Shown here one piece after another: positions 1 through 9,063 of a DNA stretch of 64,000 bases (the stretch's first letter is position 1; every line of letters starts with the position of its first letter). The notes below the pieces were generated by a model, which made no database searches, had not been told where the DNA came from, and saw only the letters and a list, made by a program, of their open reading frames with translations. The stretch is from contig NZ_CP048877.1 in assembly GCF_011207455.1 (NCBI RefSeq), positions 1,294,576-1,358,575 on the forward strand, given 5' to 3'. Origin of the DNA: Thermosulfuriphilus ammonigenes. GTDB taxonomy: Bacteria; Desulfobacterota; Thermodesulfobacteria; Thermodesulfobacteriales; ST65. Made by a program: the position numbers and the translations under genes.

Positions 1-1215
1 TCCTGCAACAAGAACATCAAAAGTTTCTGACTTTTTTCTAACTAATTCTCTAGCTCTTTTAGCTGCTTCACGGGCTCTAGCAGATTCAACCACTTTAGCT
101 ATTATCTTTCTAGCTACACTAGGATTTTCTTCTAGATAAATTGAAAGACCTTCTGCGACAATAGATTCAACAACAGACTTAATCTCACTATTACCTAACT
201 TTGTTTTAGTTTGACCCTCAAATTGAGGGTTAGGCATTCTTACAGAAACAACAGCAGAAAGACCTTCTCTTAAATCATCTCCTTCTAAACGAATTTTCAT
301 AGATTTTGGTAAATTTTTATCATTATTTATATATTTATTGATACATTTTGTTAAAGCAGCCCTAAAACCAGATACATGAGTTCCACCTTCTTTTGTATGA
401 ATATTATTTACATAAGAATATAGTTTTTCAGAGAAGCTATCATTATATTGAAAAGCGACCTCTACTTGTATAAAATCTCTATTACCAGAAATATATATAG
501 GTTTAGGATGAATAACATCTTTTTTACGATTTAAATATTGAACAAATTCAACAATACCGCCTTTATAATGAAAAACATCTTCAGCTCCGGTTCTTTCATC
601 TTTTAAAACAATTTTAATATTTTTATTTAAAAAAGCTAATTCCCTTAATCTAGATTGAAGAATTTCATATTTAAATTCTGTAGTTTCTTTAAAAATTTGA
701 GGGTCAGGTTTAAAAGTAATAGAAGTACCCGTCTTTTTTGTTTTACCAACTTTTAAAAGAGGAGTAACAGGTTTACCTCTTTTGTATTCTTGTTTCCAAA
801 TACAACCATCTCTTTTTACTTCAACTATTAACCATTCTGATAAAGCATTTACCACAGAAACACCAACACCATGGAGACCACCAGAAACTTTATAAATCTG
901 ATTATCAAATTTTCCACCTGCATGTAACTTGGTCATTACAACTTCTAAAGCTGATATACCTTCAGTAGGATGAATATCAACCGGAATTCCACGACCATTA
1001 TCCTCAACAGTAACAGAATTATTTTTATGGATAGTCACCTTTATAAAAGAACAATATCCAGCTAAGGCTTCATCTATACTATTATCAAGAACTTCATAAA
1101 CGAGATGATGAAGTCCATCTTCACCAGTAGATCCTATATACATAGCAGGCCTTTTTCTTACTGCTTCCAAACCTGCTAAAACTTTTATATGAGTAGCATC
1201 ATATTTTTTAATCAT
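1..1215 (-). CDS. gyrB: DNA gyrase subunit B (3' part beyond window)
   Basis: ATPase subunit of type II topoisomerase, which introduces negative supercoils with GyrA. The 405 visible residues cover the GHKL ATPase and most of the transducer domain. E41 and N45 (EVLDNSIDEA) are the expected catalytic and Mg-binding residues, DNGRG is at 72-76 and the ATP-lid motif GGLHGVG at 112-118. The sequence IPVDIHPTEGISALEVV favours GyrB over ParE. The C-terminal TOPRIM half is cut off by the window edge. The start ATG follows an AAGGTG ribosome site, and the dnaN stop lies 9 bases upstream, so the two are almost certainly co-transcribed. Codon use is very AT-rich (AAA, ATT, TTA), unlike genes beyond 10 kb. 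recF, which often separates dnaN and gyrB, is absent. Confidence 0.97.
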   Translation of the reverse strand, partial: MIKKYDATHIKVLAGLEAVRKRPAMYIGSTGEDGLHHLVYEVLDNSIDEALAGYCSFIKVTIHKNNSVTVEDNGRGIPVDIHPTEGISALEVVMTKLHAGGKFDNQIYKVSGGLHGVGVSVVNALSEWLIVEVKRDGCIWKQEYKRGKPVTPLLKVGKTKKTGTSITFKPDPQIFKETTEFKYEILQSRLRELAFLNKNIKIVLKDERTGAEDVFHYKGGIVEFVQYLNRKKDVIHPKPIYISGNRDFIQVEVAFQYNDSFSEKLYSYVNNIHTKEGGTHVSGFRAALTKCINKYINNDKNLPKSMKIRLEGDDLREGLSAVVSVRMPNPQFEGQTKTKLGNSEIKSVVESIVAEGLSIYLEENPSVARKIIAKVVESARAREAAKRARELVRKKSETFDVLVAG

Positions 1216-1224
1216 TTTTTCACC

Positions 1225-2340
1225 TTAATCATTTAATTTTATAGGCATAATTATACCTAAATAACCATAATCTTCAGGACCTAAAATAAGAGCAGGAGAA
1301 GAAGGACTATTCATAATTAAATCTATAACATCTGAAACCATAGAAGAACAAATATCAATTAAATATTTAGCATTGAAACCTATCTCAAAATCATCTCCGG
1401 TATAAGAAACATCTATTATTTCTTGAGCTTCACCTATATCTGAATATACAGAAGAGACTACCATTTGATTATTAGTAATACTTAATTTTATTGATTTAAA
1501 TCTATCAGGAGAAAGAATAGAAACTCTCTTTAGAGTATCAAGAAAGATGATCTTATCAACCGAGACGATTCTCTCCTTAGTTTCTGGAATAACAGCTTGA
1601 TAATCTGGATATTGACCTTCAATTAAGCGAACAATTAATATATCTTGATCGTTAGATATAAAAAAGTGATTATCTTTAATTCCAAGCAAAAAAATACCTT
1701 CAGAATCAGCTAATTTTTTTATCTCTTGGGCCGCCTTTTTAGGAAGAATTATTCCTTCATGGAGATCTAAATTATCTAAATTTTCAATATCTCTATCAAT
1801 AAGTGCTAAACGATGGCCATCTGATGCAACAAATCTTAATTTATTATTTATCTTATGAATAAAAATTCCAGACAATGTAAACCTTGTCTCTTCTGTAGAA
1901 ACGCAAAAAATGGTCTTTTCTATCATCTCTTTAAGAATATTTTTTTCAATGCTAACAGTATTTACACCATCTGTTGATGGTATAGAAGGAAAATCCTCAG
2001 CAGAATATCCAGATAACGTATATAGTATTTTTGAATCTTCAGAAGTTATTAGTAATCTATTAGTAGATTTTTCTTTTAATAAGATATCTTCCCTGGGAAA
2101 TTCTTTAATTATTTCATAAAATTTCCTAGCAGATATAGCAATTTGGCCGGGTTTTTCTATTTTTGCTATACAGAATCCTTTATAACTAACCTCTAAATCT
2201 GTAGCTATACAAGATAATTTTTCATCTTCAGCTGTTAAAAGAACATTTGATAAAATAGCCATTGTAGATCGTTTATCAGCTATAGTTTGAACCTTAGAAA
2301 GAACTTTTAGGAGATTTTCTTTTTTAATACGGATATTCAT
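1225..2340 (-). CDS. dnaN: DNA polymerase III beta sliding clamp
   Basis: Processivity clamp for the replicative polymerase. The 371-residue length fits the family, with three repeated clamp domains. Conserved stretches include FTLSGIF and ASDGHRLAL in domain II and the C-terminal IIMPIKL ending, close to the usual MPMRL ending of the clamp. The start ATG is preceded by GGAGATAAT, a good ribosome site. The gene is immediately upstream of gyrB. trpD, not dnaA, lies upstream across a 311-base AT-rich gap, so the classical dnaA-dnaN-recF-gyrB order is broken. Base composition is markedly AT-rich. Confidence 0.97.
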   Translation of the reverse strand: MNIRIKKENLLKVLSKVQTIADKRSTMAILSNVLLTAEDEKLSCIATDLEVSYKGFCIAKIEKPGQIAISARKFYEIIKEFPREDILLKEKSTNRLLITSEDSKILYTLSGYSAEDFPSIPSTDGVNTVSIEKNILKEMIEKTIFCVSTEETRFTLSGIFIHKINNKLRFVASDGHRLALIDRDIENLDNLDLHEGIILPKKAAQEIKKLADSEGIFLLGIKDNHFFISNDQDILIVRLIEGQYPDYQAVIPETKERIVSVDKIIFLDTLKRVSILSPDRFKSIKLSITNNQMVVSSVYSDIGEAQEIIDVSYTGDDFEIGFNAKYLIDICSSMVSDVIDLIMNSPSSPALILGPEDYGYLGIIMPIKLND

Positions 2341-2370
2341 TATTATCTCCTATTATTATTTTTTTTTATT

Positions 2371-2399
2371 TTTATAATTTTTGAGGAAAAGTTGAAAAA
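2371..2399 (-). promoter_or_regulatory. Possible sigma70-type promoter for dnaN
   Basis: On the minus strand a TATAAA -10-like element (2371-2376) lies 17 bases after a poor -35-like TTTTTC (2394-2399). Transcription would begin around 2364, giving a leader of about 24 bases before the dnaN ATG, with the ribosome site inside it. In such AT-rich DNA a chance match is quite possible. Confidence 0.3.
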
Positions 2400-2533
2400 G
2401 TCCTGAATTACTTATTATTTGAGCCCTAGTCTACACATTTATTTTGTTGATAAATTGGTGAAATTAGAGTTAAAAAATATATCCACTTTTTTATAAAAAT
2501 TTTAAACATATTTTTAAACAATACTATTAACGA

Positions 2534-2600
2534 AAAAAGCCTTTTTATTTTTACCAGAAATATCTAAAAACTCAATTAAAATAGGCTAAAAAGGCTTTTT
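2534..2600 (-). terminator. Long inverted repeat after trpD, probable terminator
   Basis: Arms at 2534-2547 and 2587-2600 are perfect 14-base reverse complements around a 39-base loop. Read on the minus strand, the second arm ends in TAAAAAGGCTTTTTT, giving a U-run about 110 bases after the trpD stop. A rho-independent terminator for trpD is the simplest reading. The large loop and AT-rich stem make it weaker than a classical one. Confidence 0.5.
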
Positions 2601-2651
2601 GGCTAGGGAGAATAAAAATGACTGGCAATTTTGGCCTTTTAAAAATTAAAA

Positions 2652-3674
2652 TTAGGTTAAATGCCGGCTAAGTTCTCGAAGCTCCTGAAGTTTTTTCCAG
2701 GCCTTTCCCCTATCAATGCTTTGAATAGCTTCCTCAAGAGAATGCTTAAAATCTTTATTTTTACTTAGATAAATGGCCGCTGCTGCATTAAGGACAACCA
2801 TATCTCTTCGAGGACCTTTTTCTTTTCCCGATAAAATTTTCTCTATAATCAAGGCCGATTCTTGCGGTGAATTTACCTCCAGATCCTCTGGATAGCCATA
2901 AGAAAGACCGAAGTCTTTAGGATCTAAAATATACTCTTTTATACAACCATTTTTTAATTCTGAAACGTAAGTTTTTCCAGTTATGGTTATTTCATCATAT
3001 CCTCCTTCTCCATACACAACCATGGCAGCTAGAGAACCCAATTCTTTGAGTACTCTAACCAATGTTGACAATAGTTTTTTATCAAAAACACCAAGAACTT
3101 GGATATTTGCCCCTGCTGGATTTGTCAATGGCCCCAAAATGTTGAAGATAGTTCTGAATCCCAACTCTCTTCGAGGAGAAATAGCATACTTCATCGCTGG
3201 ATGAAGAGATGGAGCGAAAAGAAAGCCTATTCCTACCTCTTGAATACATCTAACTACGGATTTGGGAGAAAGATCTATCTTTATACCTAAAGATTCTAGA
3301 ACATCAGCGCTTCCTGATTGGCTAGATATAGATCTATTCCCGTGTTTAGCAACTTTTAAATTTGTTCCAGCGACCACAAAGGCTGAAGCTGTAGAAATAT
3401 TAAAGGTTTTTTTATTATCTCCTCCTGTTCCACAAGTATCTATTAAAGGGGTCTCTGGTGTTAAATCAACTTTGATATTAAGAGATTTTTCCCTCATTAC
3501 TCTGGCCGCCGAGGCTATTTCTTCTATAGTTTCTCCTTTCATTCGAAGAGCGGTTAGAAATGAGGCTATTTGGGCAGGTGAAGCCTTCCCCTCCATTATT
3601 AATTTCATGGATAAGCTCATTTCTTCAGAAGATAAATTTTGAAAGTTGATCAACTTTTCCAAAATTTTTTTCAT
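2652..3674 (-). CDS. trpD: Anthranilate phosphoribosyltransferase
   Basis: Transfers the phosphoribosyl group of PRPP to anthranilate in tryptophan synthesis. At 340 residues it is the usual length. GTGGD (82-86), the N92-S-T segment and KHGNR (110-114) form the PRPP and anthranilate sites, and the SPRRELGFRTIFN segment is also diagnostic. The N-terminus matches the family, so the ATG at 3674 is probably right although no Shine-Dalgarno sequence precedes it: a strong hairpin ends only 15 bases upstream. No other trp gene adjoins it. A TrpB2 gene lies 20 kb away. It is co-directional with the HTH gene upstream and dnaN downstream. Confidence 0.96.
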   Translation of the reverse strand: MKKILEKLINFQNLSSEEMSLSMKLIMEGKASPAQIASFLTALRMKGETIEEIASAARVMREKSLNIKVDLTPETPLIDTCGTGGDNKKTFNISTASAFVVAGTNLKVAKHGNRSISSQSGSADVLESLGIKIDLSPKSVVRCIQEVGIGFLFAPSLHPAMKYAISPRRELGFRTIFNILGPLTNPAGANIQVLGVFDKKLLSTLVRVLKELGSLAAMVVYGEGGYDEITITGKTYVSELKNGCIKEYILDPKDFGLSYGYPEDLEVNSPQESALIIEKILSGKEKGPRRDMVVLNAAAAIYLSKNKDFKHSLEEAIQSIDRGKAWKKLQELRELSRHLT

Positions 3675-3689
3675 GGCATTAAAAAAGTT

Positions 3690-3722
3690 GTCGCCGACAG
3701 AGTAAAAAAACTCTTCGGCGAC
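3690..3722 (-). terminator. Hairpin with T-tract just before trpD
   Basis: Stem 3690-3697/3715-3722 (GTCGCCGA/TCGGCGAC) and inner stem 3699-3703/3710-3714 enclose a six-base loop, with one bulged base at 3698. On the minus strand it is followed by AACTTTTTT, so it has the form of an intrinsic terminator for the small HTH gene. It ends 15 bases before the trpD ATG, so it could also act as an attenuator or block ribosome access. Confidence 0.65.
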
Positions 3723-3756
3723 CTTAATAGATCTAATTTTTCTAACTTTTTAAAAG

Positions 3757-4017
3757 TTATTTTTTAGCTGCCTTTTTAGGTTTAAGTTGTACTCCTTTAG
3801 CTTCTAATTCTTTGACAAAAGCATCAATAGGATTCTCTTTTCGACCTATTTTCTTGGGAATATCAACTCCTCTTTTTCTGAGCTCACTTACAATTTTCAT
3901 TACCTGAAATCTGCTTATTCCTAATTTTTCTGCTATTTCTGAAGAGGCCATTTTTGCATAATTCTCATAAACAAATTTTACATCATCTTTGGTGATAGGT
4001 CGTGAACGCTTTTTCAT
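3757..4017 (-). CDS. Small helix-turn-helix protein
   Basis: This 86-residue protein has a clear helix-turn-helix at about residues 25-54 (SSEIAEKLGISRFQVMKIV), so it probably binds DNA. The rest is basic: an N-terminal KKRSRP and a Lys/Ala-rich tail ending PKKAAKK. There is no ligand-binding or dimerisation domain of a known regulator family. An AGGGGG ribosome site precedes the ATG. It sits between surE (50 bases) and trpD, and a terminator-like hairpin follows it. It might be a small regulator or nucleoid-associated protein. I cannot name the family, and its targets are unknown. Confidence 0.8.
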   Translation of the reverse strand: MKKRSRPITKDDVKFVYENYAKMASSEIAEKLGISRFQVMKIVSELRKRGVDIPKKIGRKENPIDAFVKELEAKGVQLKPKKAAKK

Positions 4018-4067
4018 TTCCGCCCCCTATTAAACTTTTTTTGATCTTTATAATAAAAGCTTTTTTC

Positions 4068-4841
4068 TTATGCAAGGGAAAAATCATCTATATTAATATT
4101 CCAGTATTTCATCTTTGCAAAGGCCGGATAATAGGTAAGGTCGTGATGGATAGGGGTTATACTTATATATCCCTCTCTTAAAGCTCTTGTATCCACATCC
4201 TCGGGCTCATCTTCTCTGATTATCTCTCCGGTCTGCCAATAATATACATTTCCGTGAGGATCGACTCTTTTTTCAAATTTTTCAATGAAAGGACTTATAT
4301 TTTGTCTAGTTATTTTTATGCCTCTTATTTTATGAGGTGGAAGATCGGGAATATTTATGTTTAAACAAATTCCGTTTATATCCATATCTTTTAAAGAATT
4401 TATAAATTGGCTAGCAAAATTACTAGCAAAGCAAAAATCAGGATCTTTGTAACTATTTAATGAGAAAGCTAAAGCCTTATATCCTAAAATAGCACCTTCA
4501 GTAGCGGCAGATACCGTGCCCGAATATAGGACATTTATACCCACATTGGCTCCTCTATTTATTCCTGAAATCACCATGTCGATATCCCTACCTATAAGTT
4601 CATGAATAGCTATTTTTACGCAATCTGCTGGAGTGCCATTTATGGCAAACCCTAAAAATTGTCTCCCAGCCTTTATTTTTTTAACTCTTAATGGATCTGA
4701 AAGAGTTATAGCATGTCCTACAGCGCTCCTTTCAGCCTCTGGAGCCACTACAATTACCTCATGTTCTTCTATTAGAGCATCATAAAGGGCACATATTCCC
4801 GGAGCATATATTCCATCGTCATTAGTTAATAATAATCTCAT
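4068..4841 (-). CDS. surE: 5'/3'-nucleotidase SurE
   Basis: Metal-dependent phosphatase acting on nucleoside 5'- and 3'-monophosphates, involved in survival and nucleotide salvage. At 257 residues it is of normal length. The metal ligands are visible: D8-D9 in LLTNDDG, S39 in PEAERSAVG and N94 in VISGINRGAN. GTPADCV and YSGTVSAATEG are also family-typical. The start ATG overlaps the stop of a 56-residue Cys-rich protein (ATGA), indicating translational coupling. Confidence 0.97.
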   Translation of the reverse strand: MRLLLTNDDGIYAPGICALYDALIEEHEVIVVAPEAERSAVGHAITLSDPLRVKKIKAGRQFLGFAINGTPADCVKIAIHELIGRDIDMVISGINRGANVGINVLYSGTVSAATEGAILGYKALAFSLNSYKDPDFCFASNFASQFINSLKDMDINGICLNINIPDLPPHKIRGIKITRQNISPFIEKFEKRVDPHGNVYYWQTGEIIREDEPEDVDTRALREGYISITPIHHDLTYYPAFAKMKYWNINIDDFSLA

Positions 4842-5008
4842 AAAGCTCCCTTCTTTTTTTCTTTAAATAGAAAATAAAGCATACATGCCTGTCTGTGGGG
4901 ACAATAATCTTTTGGATGACGGCATCCTTCATTTAGAGGAATTTCTTCCGAAAATTTTTGACAAAAACCCATTTCTACGGAATTTTTGTTTTTTTCTTCT
5001 TTCTTCAT
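4838..5008 (-). CDS. 56-residue Cys-rich protein coupled to surE
   Basis: A short open frame begins at the ATG at 5008 after an AGAGG ribosome-site-like sequence and encodes 56 residues. Its TGA overlaps the surE ATG. The N-terminus is Lys/Glu/Asn-rich. Four cysteines (C16, C29, C36, C42) and two histidines (H31, H38) occur around CRHPKDYCPHRQAC, a pattern that could bind zinc or an iron-sulfur cluster. I do not recognise a family. The four-base overlap with surE and the Cys/His spacing argue for a real gene. Confidence 0.7.
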   Translation of the reverse strand: MKKEEKNKNSVEMGFCQKFSEEIPLNEGCRHPKDYCPHRQACMLYFLFKEKKKGAL

Positions 5009-5070
5009 GTTCGATTCAGCCTCTTTTTGTGAAAAAATTTTCTAAAGTTTTTGAATTTAAGAGAATAAAT

Positions 5071-5100
5071 TTATGAAAACGAAAATTTTATTTTTTGCAA
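5071..5100 (-). promoter_or_regulatory. Possible promoter for the Cys-rich protein and surE
   Basis: In the 123-base gap after argJ the minus strand has TTGCAA (5095-5100), an 18-base spacer and TCATAA (5071-5076). The elements fit sigma70 only roughly and the gap is AT-rich, so this is tentative. Confidence 0.25.
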
Positions 5101-5131
5101 GATGATGAGGAGAGTATCTCTGGTAGGCAAA

Positions 5132-6316
5132 TCAGGTGCGATATTCGGCGTTTATTTTTACGTAATCATATGTCAAATCACATGTCCTTATTAGGGATAC
5201 AGCTTTCCCTATATTCAAATTTATTTTTATCTTGAAATAATCCTTTTTCATTACCAAATGGGCTTTTTTTTCTGCTTTTTCTCCACATCCTTTACCCTGA
5301 GAGACTATTTCAATGTCATCAAAACTAATGGATATACGAGAAGGATCTATTTGTATATCTGACCTTCCCAGAGCAGCCATTATTCTGCCCCAATTAGGAT
5401 CTTCTCCGAAGAGAGCTGTCTTTACCAAAAGGGAATTAGCTACGGTCTTGCTAGCCTTTAAGGCTTGGACTTCATCTTTAGCCCCTGTGACTATTATATC
5501 CACTACCTTTGTTGCCCCTTCACCATCTTTGACAATCATAAAAGATAGTTTGTCAAATATTTCCTCTAAAGCCTCATAGAATATTTTATATTCTTTGTCT
5601 TTATAAGAAATCATTTCATTTTTAGCTAAAGAGTTGGCCATAATAATTACTGAATCATTGGTACTAGTATCACCATCTACGGTAATTCGATTAAATGTTT
5701 GGGAAACAGCCTTTTTAAGGGCCTCTTTTAAAGATTCTTTTTCTATATTGATATCAGTAAGAGCAAAGGCCAACATAGTGGCCATGTTGGGAGCAATCAT
5801 TCCTGCCCCTTTGGCGACTGCTAAAATGGTAACTTCTTTTCCCTTTATATTTATTCGTTTAGCATAGACTTTCTTAAAGGTATCAGTGGTTAGGATAGCC
5901 TCAGCTACCTGAGATAAACCATCAGGAGATAAAGAAGCCACTAAAAAAGGTATTTTATTGATTATTTTATCTTTAGGTAAAGGAATACCAATTACCCCTG
6001 TAGAGGAGGTTATAACTAAATTTTCTGAAATTCTAAGATTTTTAGCGACATAAGCCGCCGTTTCTCGAGCTGCTATAAGACCTTCTTCTCCTGTACAGGC
6101 ATTGGCATTACCACTGTTTATAAGAATGGCCTGAAGTTTATTAGACAGAAGTCTCTCTTCTGCCAAAATTACCGGAGCGGCTTTAATTTTGTTGGTAGTA
6201 AAGACTCCCGCTGCCCTTGCTGGTACCTCTGAATAAATGAGGGCAAGATCTAGCCGGGATTCCTTTTTGATTCCAGCGCTGAGGGCAGAGAATAAAAAAC
6301 CCTTGGGAAGATCCAT
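5132..6316 (-). CDS. argJ: Glutamate N-acetyltransferase / amino-acid acetyltransferase ArgJ
   Basis: Transfers acetyl from N-acetylornithine to glutamate in arginine synthesis; many homologues also make N-acetylglutamate from acetyl-CoA. At 394 residues it is full length. The autocleavage site is in KGAGMIAPNMATML, with T180 as the new N-terminal nucleophile of the beta chain. TVDGDTSTND and the C-terminal YVKINAEYRT are also typical. The ATG lies 6 bases after the secA stop. A stand-alone ArgA-like GNAT lies two genes upstream. Its 3' half is distinctly AT-richer than its 5' half, following the composition gradient. Confidence 0.96.
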   Translation of the reverse strand: MDLPKGFLFSALSAGIKKESRLDLALIYSEVPARAAGVFTTNKIKAAPVILAEERLLSNKLQAILINSGNANACTGEEGLIAARETAAYVAKNLRISENLVITSSTGVIGIPLPKDKIINKIPFLVASLSPDGLSQVAEAILTTDTFKKVYAKRINIKGKEVTILAVAKGAGMIAPNMATMLAFALTDINIEKESLKEALKKAVSQTFNRITVDGDTSTNDSVIIMANSLAKNEMISYKDKEYKIFYEALEEIFDKLSFMIVKDGEGATKVVDIIVTGAKDEVQALKASKTVANSLLVKTALFGEDPNWGRIMAALGRSDIQIDPSRISISFDDIEIVSQGKGCGEKAEKKAHLVMKKDYFKIKINLNIGKAVSLIRTCDLTYDYVKINAEYRT

Positions 6317-6322
6317 TGGATT

Positions 6323-9061
6323 TTATACCTTTGTGGCCTGTGCCGGGGTTTTACCGCAACACTTTTTATATTTTTTACCACTACCACAGGGACAAGGGTC
6401 GTTCCGACCGATCTTTTTGGCTCTTCGTACAGGTTGGGGTTTCTTTGGTTCTTCAGCCTCTTCTCCTCGACTATAAACCAGTCTCAAAGGACGTCTTTGT
6501 CTGCTTTCTATTTTTTCTATTTCTTCTTCTCGAGAGACCTGGATTCGGAAGAGAATGGCCAAAGTCTGGGCCTTTATTCTCTCAACCAAGTCCATAAACA
6601 TATCAAAGGCCTCTTTTTTGTATTCCTGAAGAGGATCCCTTTGGCCATAACCTCTAAGTCCTATTCCCTCCCGAAGATGGTCCATGGCCAGGAGGTGTTC
6701 CTTCCAAAGATTATCTATAGTTTGAAGAAGAATCATTCTCTCTAAATAACGGAGAATCTCTGGTTCAACCTCTTTTTCTTTGGAGAGATAATAGTTTTTG
6801 GCCTCTTGAATGAGTCGCTTTTCCAGTTCTTCCCGATTAAGATCATCTTTTTCATTTATTGACGGCTTGAAACCAAATTGGGCCTGAAATTTTCCTGCGA
6901 GACCCTTCCAATCCCATTCACTGGGTGGAGTCTTTTCAGGAATAAAGGTATCGACGATGGAGAAGACCACATCTTCGATCATCTCCTCTATATCTTCTTT
7001 TATATTTTCGTTCTCCAGGACATGGCGTCGCTGAGCATAGACCACCTCTCGTTGCTTATTCATCACATCATCGTATTCCAAGAGGTGTTTTCGTATGTCA
7101 AAATTGTGGGCCTCAACCCTTTTTTGGGCTTGTTCAATGGCCTTAGAGAGGAAGCTGTGTTCAATGGGTTCGCCATCGGTCATCCCTAGTTTACCCATCA
7201 GCCCCTGAATCTTGTCTGAACCAAATATACGCAGGAGATCATCTTCTAAGGAGAGATAAAAACGCGAAGATCCAGGATCTCCCTGACGGCCCGCCCGTCC
7301 TCTAAGTTGATTGTCTATCCGTCTGGATTCATGACGTTCGGTTCCAATAATATGAAGGCCTCCCAGGGATTTGACCTTTTCATAGTCTTCCTGACAAAGT
7401 TTTACCTTCTCATAGAGAATCTCTGCCCAAATCTCTGGAAATTTATTGGTAGGATCCTCACCCCGCTTGGCCATTTCCAAGGCCTCTCTCCAGGCCAAAG
7501 GATCTATCTCCTCAAAGGATATTCCCTCGCGGGCCAATTCTTCTTTGGCCAGACCTTCAGGGTTTCCTCCCAGCAGGATATCTACTCCTCGACCAGCCAT
7601 ATTAGTGGCTATTGTTACAGATCCTGAACGGCCAGCCTGGGCAATAATGGCCGCCTCTCTTTCGTGATACTTGGCGTTTAAAACCTGATGGGGGATTTTG
7701 GCCTTCTTGAGAAGACGGGATAGTTTTTCACTTTTTTCAATAGAGATAGTTCCTACTAGAACCGGTCTTCCCTGGCGATAAAGTTCTTCTATTTCCTTGA
7801 CTACAGCCTGAAATTTTTCCCTTTCTGTGCGATAAACCACATCTGGATGATCTATCCGGATCATGGGTTTGTTGGTAGGAATAACCACCACATCTAGATC
7901 ATAAATTTCTTTGAACTCCTGGGCCTCTGTTTCGGCTGTTCCCGTCATTCCAGCCAATTTTTCATACATCCGGAAGAAATTTTGGAAGGTAATGGTGGCC
8001 AGAGTCTGATTTTCACTCTCTATGTGAACCCCTTCTTTGGCCTCTATGGCTTGATGAAGTCCATCACTCCAGCGTCTTCCTGGCATTAGCCTTCCGGTAA
8101 ACTCGTCAACAATTATTACCTTGCCTTCTTTGACTATATAGTCCACATCCCTCTTAAAGAGATGATGAGCCCTTAAAGCTTGGATGACATGATGAAGAAG
8201 GTTTACATGTCGGGGGTCGTATAAATTTTCTACCTTCAATAATTTCTCTGCTCGGGCGACCCCTTCTTCGGTAAGAATGACGCTTTTGGTCTTCTCTTCA
8301 ATGGTGAAATCTCTATCCTTTTTTAGGTGGCGAACTATTCGATCAACTACATAATAAAGATCTGTAGATTCCTCAGAGGGCCCCGAAATTATAAGCGGAG
8401 TTCGAGCTTCATCTATAAGAATGGAGTCCACTTCATCTACTATGGCATAATGGAATTCTCGCTGAACCATCTCCTCCAAACTGTACTTCATGTTGTCCCG
8501 AAGATAGTCAAACCCGAACTCATTATTAGTGCCATAGGTGATATCTGCTCTATAGGCCTCTTTGCGTTCGCTATCATTCAGACCATGAACAATCACTCCT
8601 ACAGATAGCCCTAAAAAACGATATATACTTCCCATCCACTCAGCATCTCGTTTGGCCAGATAATCATTAACCGTAACAATATGGACTCCCTTTCCGGTAA
8701 GGGCATTGAGATAAGCAGGAAGGGTGGCCACTAAAGTCTTTCCTTCACCTGTTTTCATCTCGGCGATCTTACCTTCATGAAGGACAACACCGCCCATGAG
8801 CTGGACATCAAAGTGTCTCATGCCCAGAGTCCGTCGCGAGGCCTCCCTCACCACAGCGAAGGCTTCAGGAAGAAGATGATCGAGGCTTTCTCCTTTCTCT
8901 AGTCTTTCTTTAAATTCAGCTGTTTTGGCCTGAAGCTGGCTATCTGAGAGTCTTTTAATCTCTGGCTCAAGGGCATTAATTTTTTCGACAATTGGTCGAA
9001 GACGTTTAAGCTCTCGATCGTTTTTGGTACCGACTATTTTGGCAACTAATTTTCCTAACAT
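6323..9061 (-). CDS. secA: Preprotein translocase ATPase SecA
   Basis: Motor ATPase that drives unfolded preproteins through SecYEG. Walker A MKTGEGKT is at 102-109, the DEAD-like [12 protein letters not shown] follows, and [13 protein letters not shown] belongs to the second motor domain. The C-terminus carries the zinc tail [13 protein letters not shown] (C-x-C-x8-C-C), which in the family contacts SecB and ribosomes. A GTG at 9067 is possible, but GGAAGG abuts it with no spacing. The ATG at 9061 is five bases after GGAAGG and gives the usual MLGKLV start, so I chose it. The pmbA stop at 9064 lies just upstream of the chosen ATG. The protein is about 912 residues. Confidence 0.97.
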   Translation of the reverse strand: MLGKLVAKIVGTKNDRELKRLRPIVEKINALEPEIKRLSDSQLQAKTAEFKERLEKGESLDHLLPEAFAVVREASRRTLGMRHFDVQLMGGVVLHEGKIAEMKTGEGKTLVATLPAYLNALTGKGVHIVTVNDYLAKRDAEWMGSIYRFLGLSVGVIVHGLNDSERKEAYRADITYGTNNEFGFDYLRDNMKYSLEEMVQREFHYAIVDEVDSILIDEARTPLIISGPSEESTDLYYVVDRIVRHLKKDRDFTIEEKTKSVILTEEGVARAEKLLKVENLYDPRHVNLLHHVIQALRAHHLFKRDVDYIVKEGKVIIVDEFTGRLMPGRRWSDGLHQAIEAKEGVHIESENQTLATITFQNFFRMYEKLAGMTGTAETEAQEFKEIYDLDVVVIPTNKPMIRIDHPDVVYRTEREKFQAVVKEIEELYRQGRPVLVGTISIEKSEKLSRLLKKAKIPHQVLNAKYHEREAAIIAQAGRSGSVTIATNMAGRGVDILLGGNPEGLAKEELAREGISFEEIDPLAWREALEMAKRGEDPTNKFPEIWAEILYEKVKLCQEDYEKVKSLGGLHIIGTERHESRRIDNQLRGRAGRQGDPGSSRFYLSLEDDLLRIFGSDKIQGLMGKLGMTDGEPIEHSFLSKAIEQAQKRVEAHNFDIRKHLLEYDDVMNKQREVVYAQRRHVLENENIKEDIEEMIEDVVFSIVDTFIPEKTPPSEWDWKGLAGKFQAQFGFKPSINEKDDLNREELEKRLIQEAKNYYLSKEKEVEPEILRYLERMILLQTIDNLWKEHLLAMDHLREGIGLRGYGQRDPLQEYKKEAFDMFMDLVERIKAQTLAILFRIQVSREEEIEKIESRQRRPLRLVYSRGEEAEEPKKPQPVRRAKKIGRNDPCPCGSGKKYKKCCGKTPAQATKV

Positions 9062-9063
9062 CT

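Larger units (their letters stand above)
2341..2651. other. AT-rich gap upstream of dnaN, weak oriC candidate
   Basis: This 311-base gap contains no gene. It is extremely AT-rich, with long A/T runs at 2350-2380 and 2490-2530. At 2445-2453 the minus strand reads TTATCAACA, one mismatch from the DnaA box TTATCCACA. At 2479-2487 the plus strand reads ATATCCACT, two mismatches away. The 3' part holds a long inverted repeat (2534-2600). Position next to dnaN, AT-richness and box-like sites suit a replication origin, but two imperfect boxes are too few for a firm call and no dnaA gene adjoins it. Confidence 0.3.

Noticed and set aside
4885-5076. 63-residue plus-strand frame between surE and argJ
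   Set aside because: It is antisense to the 56-residue Cys-rich gene that is coupled to surE, has no ribosome site and is rich in Phe and Leu as expected from antisense of AT-rich DNA.
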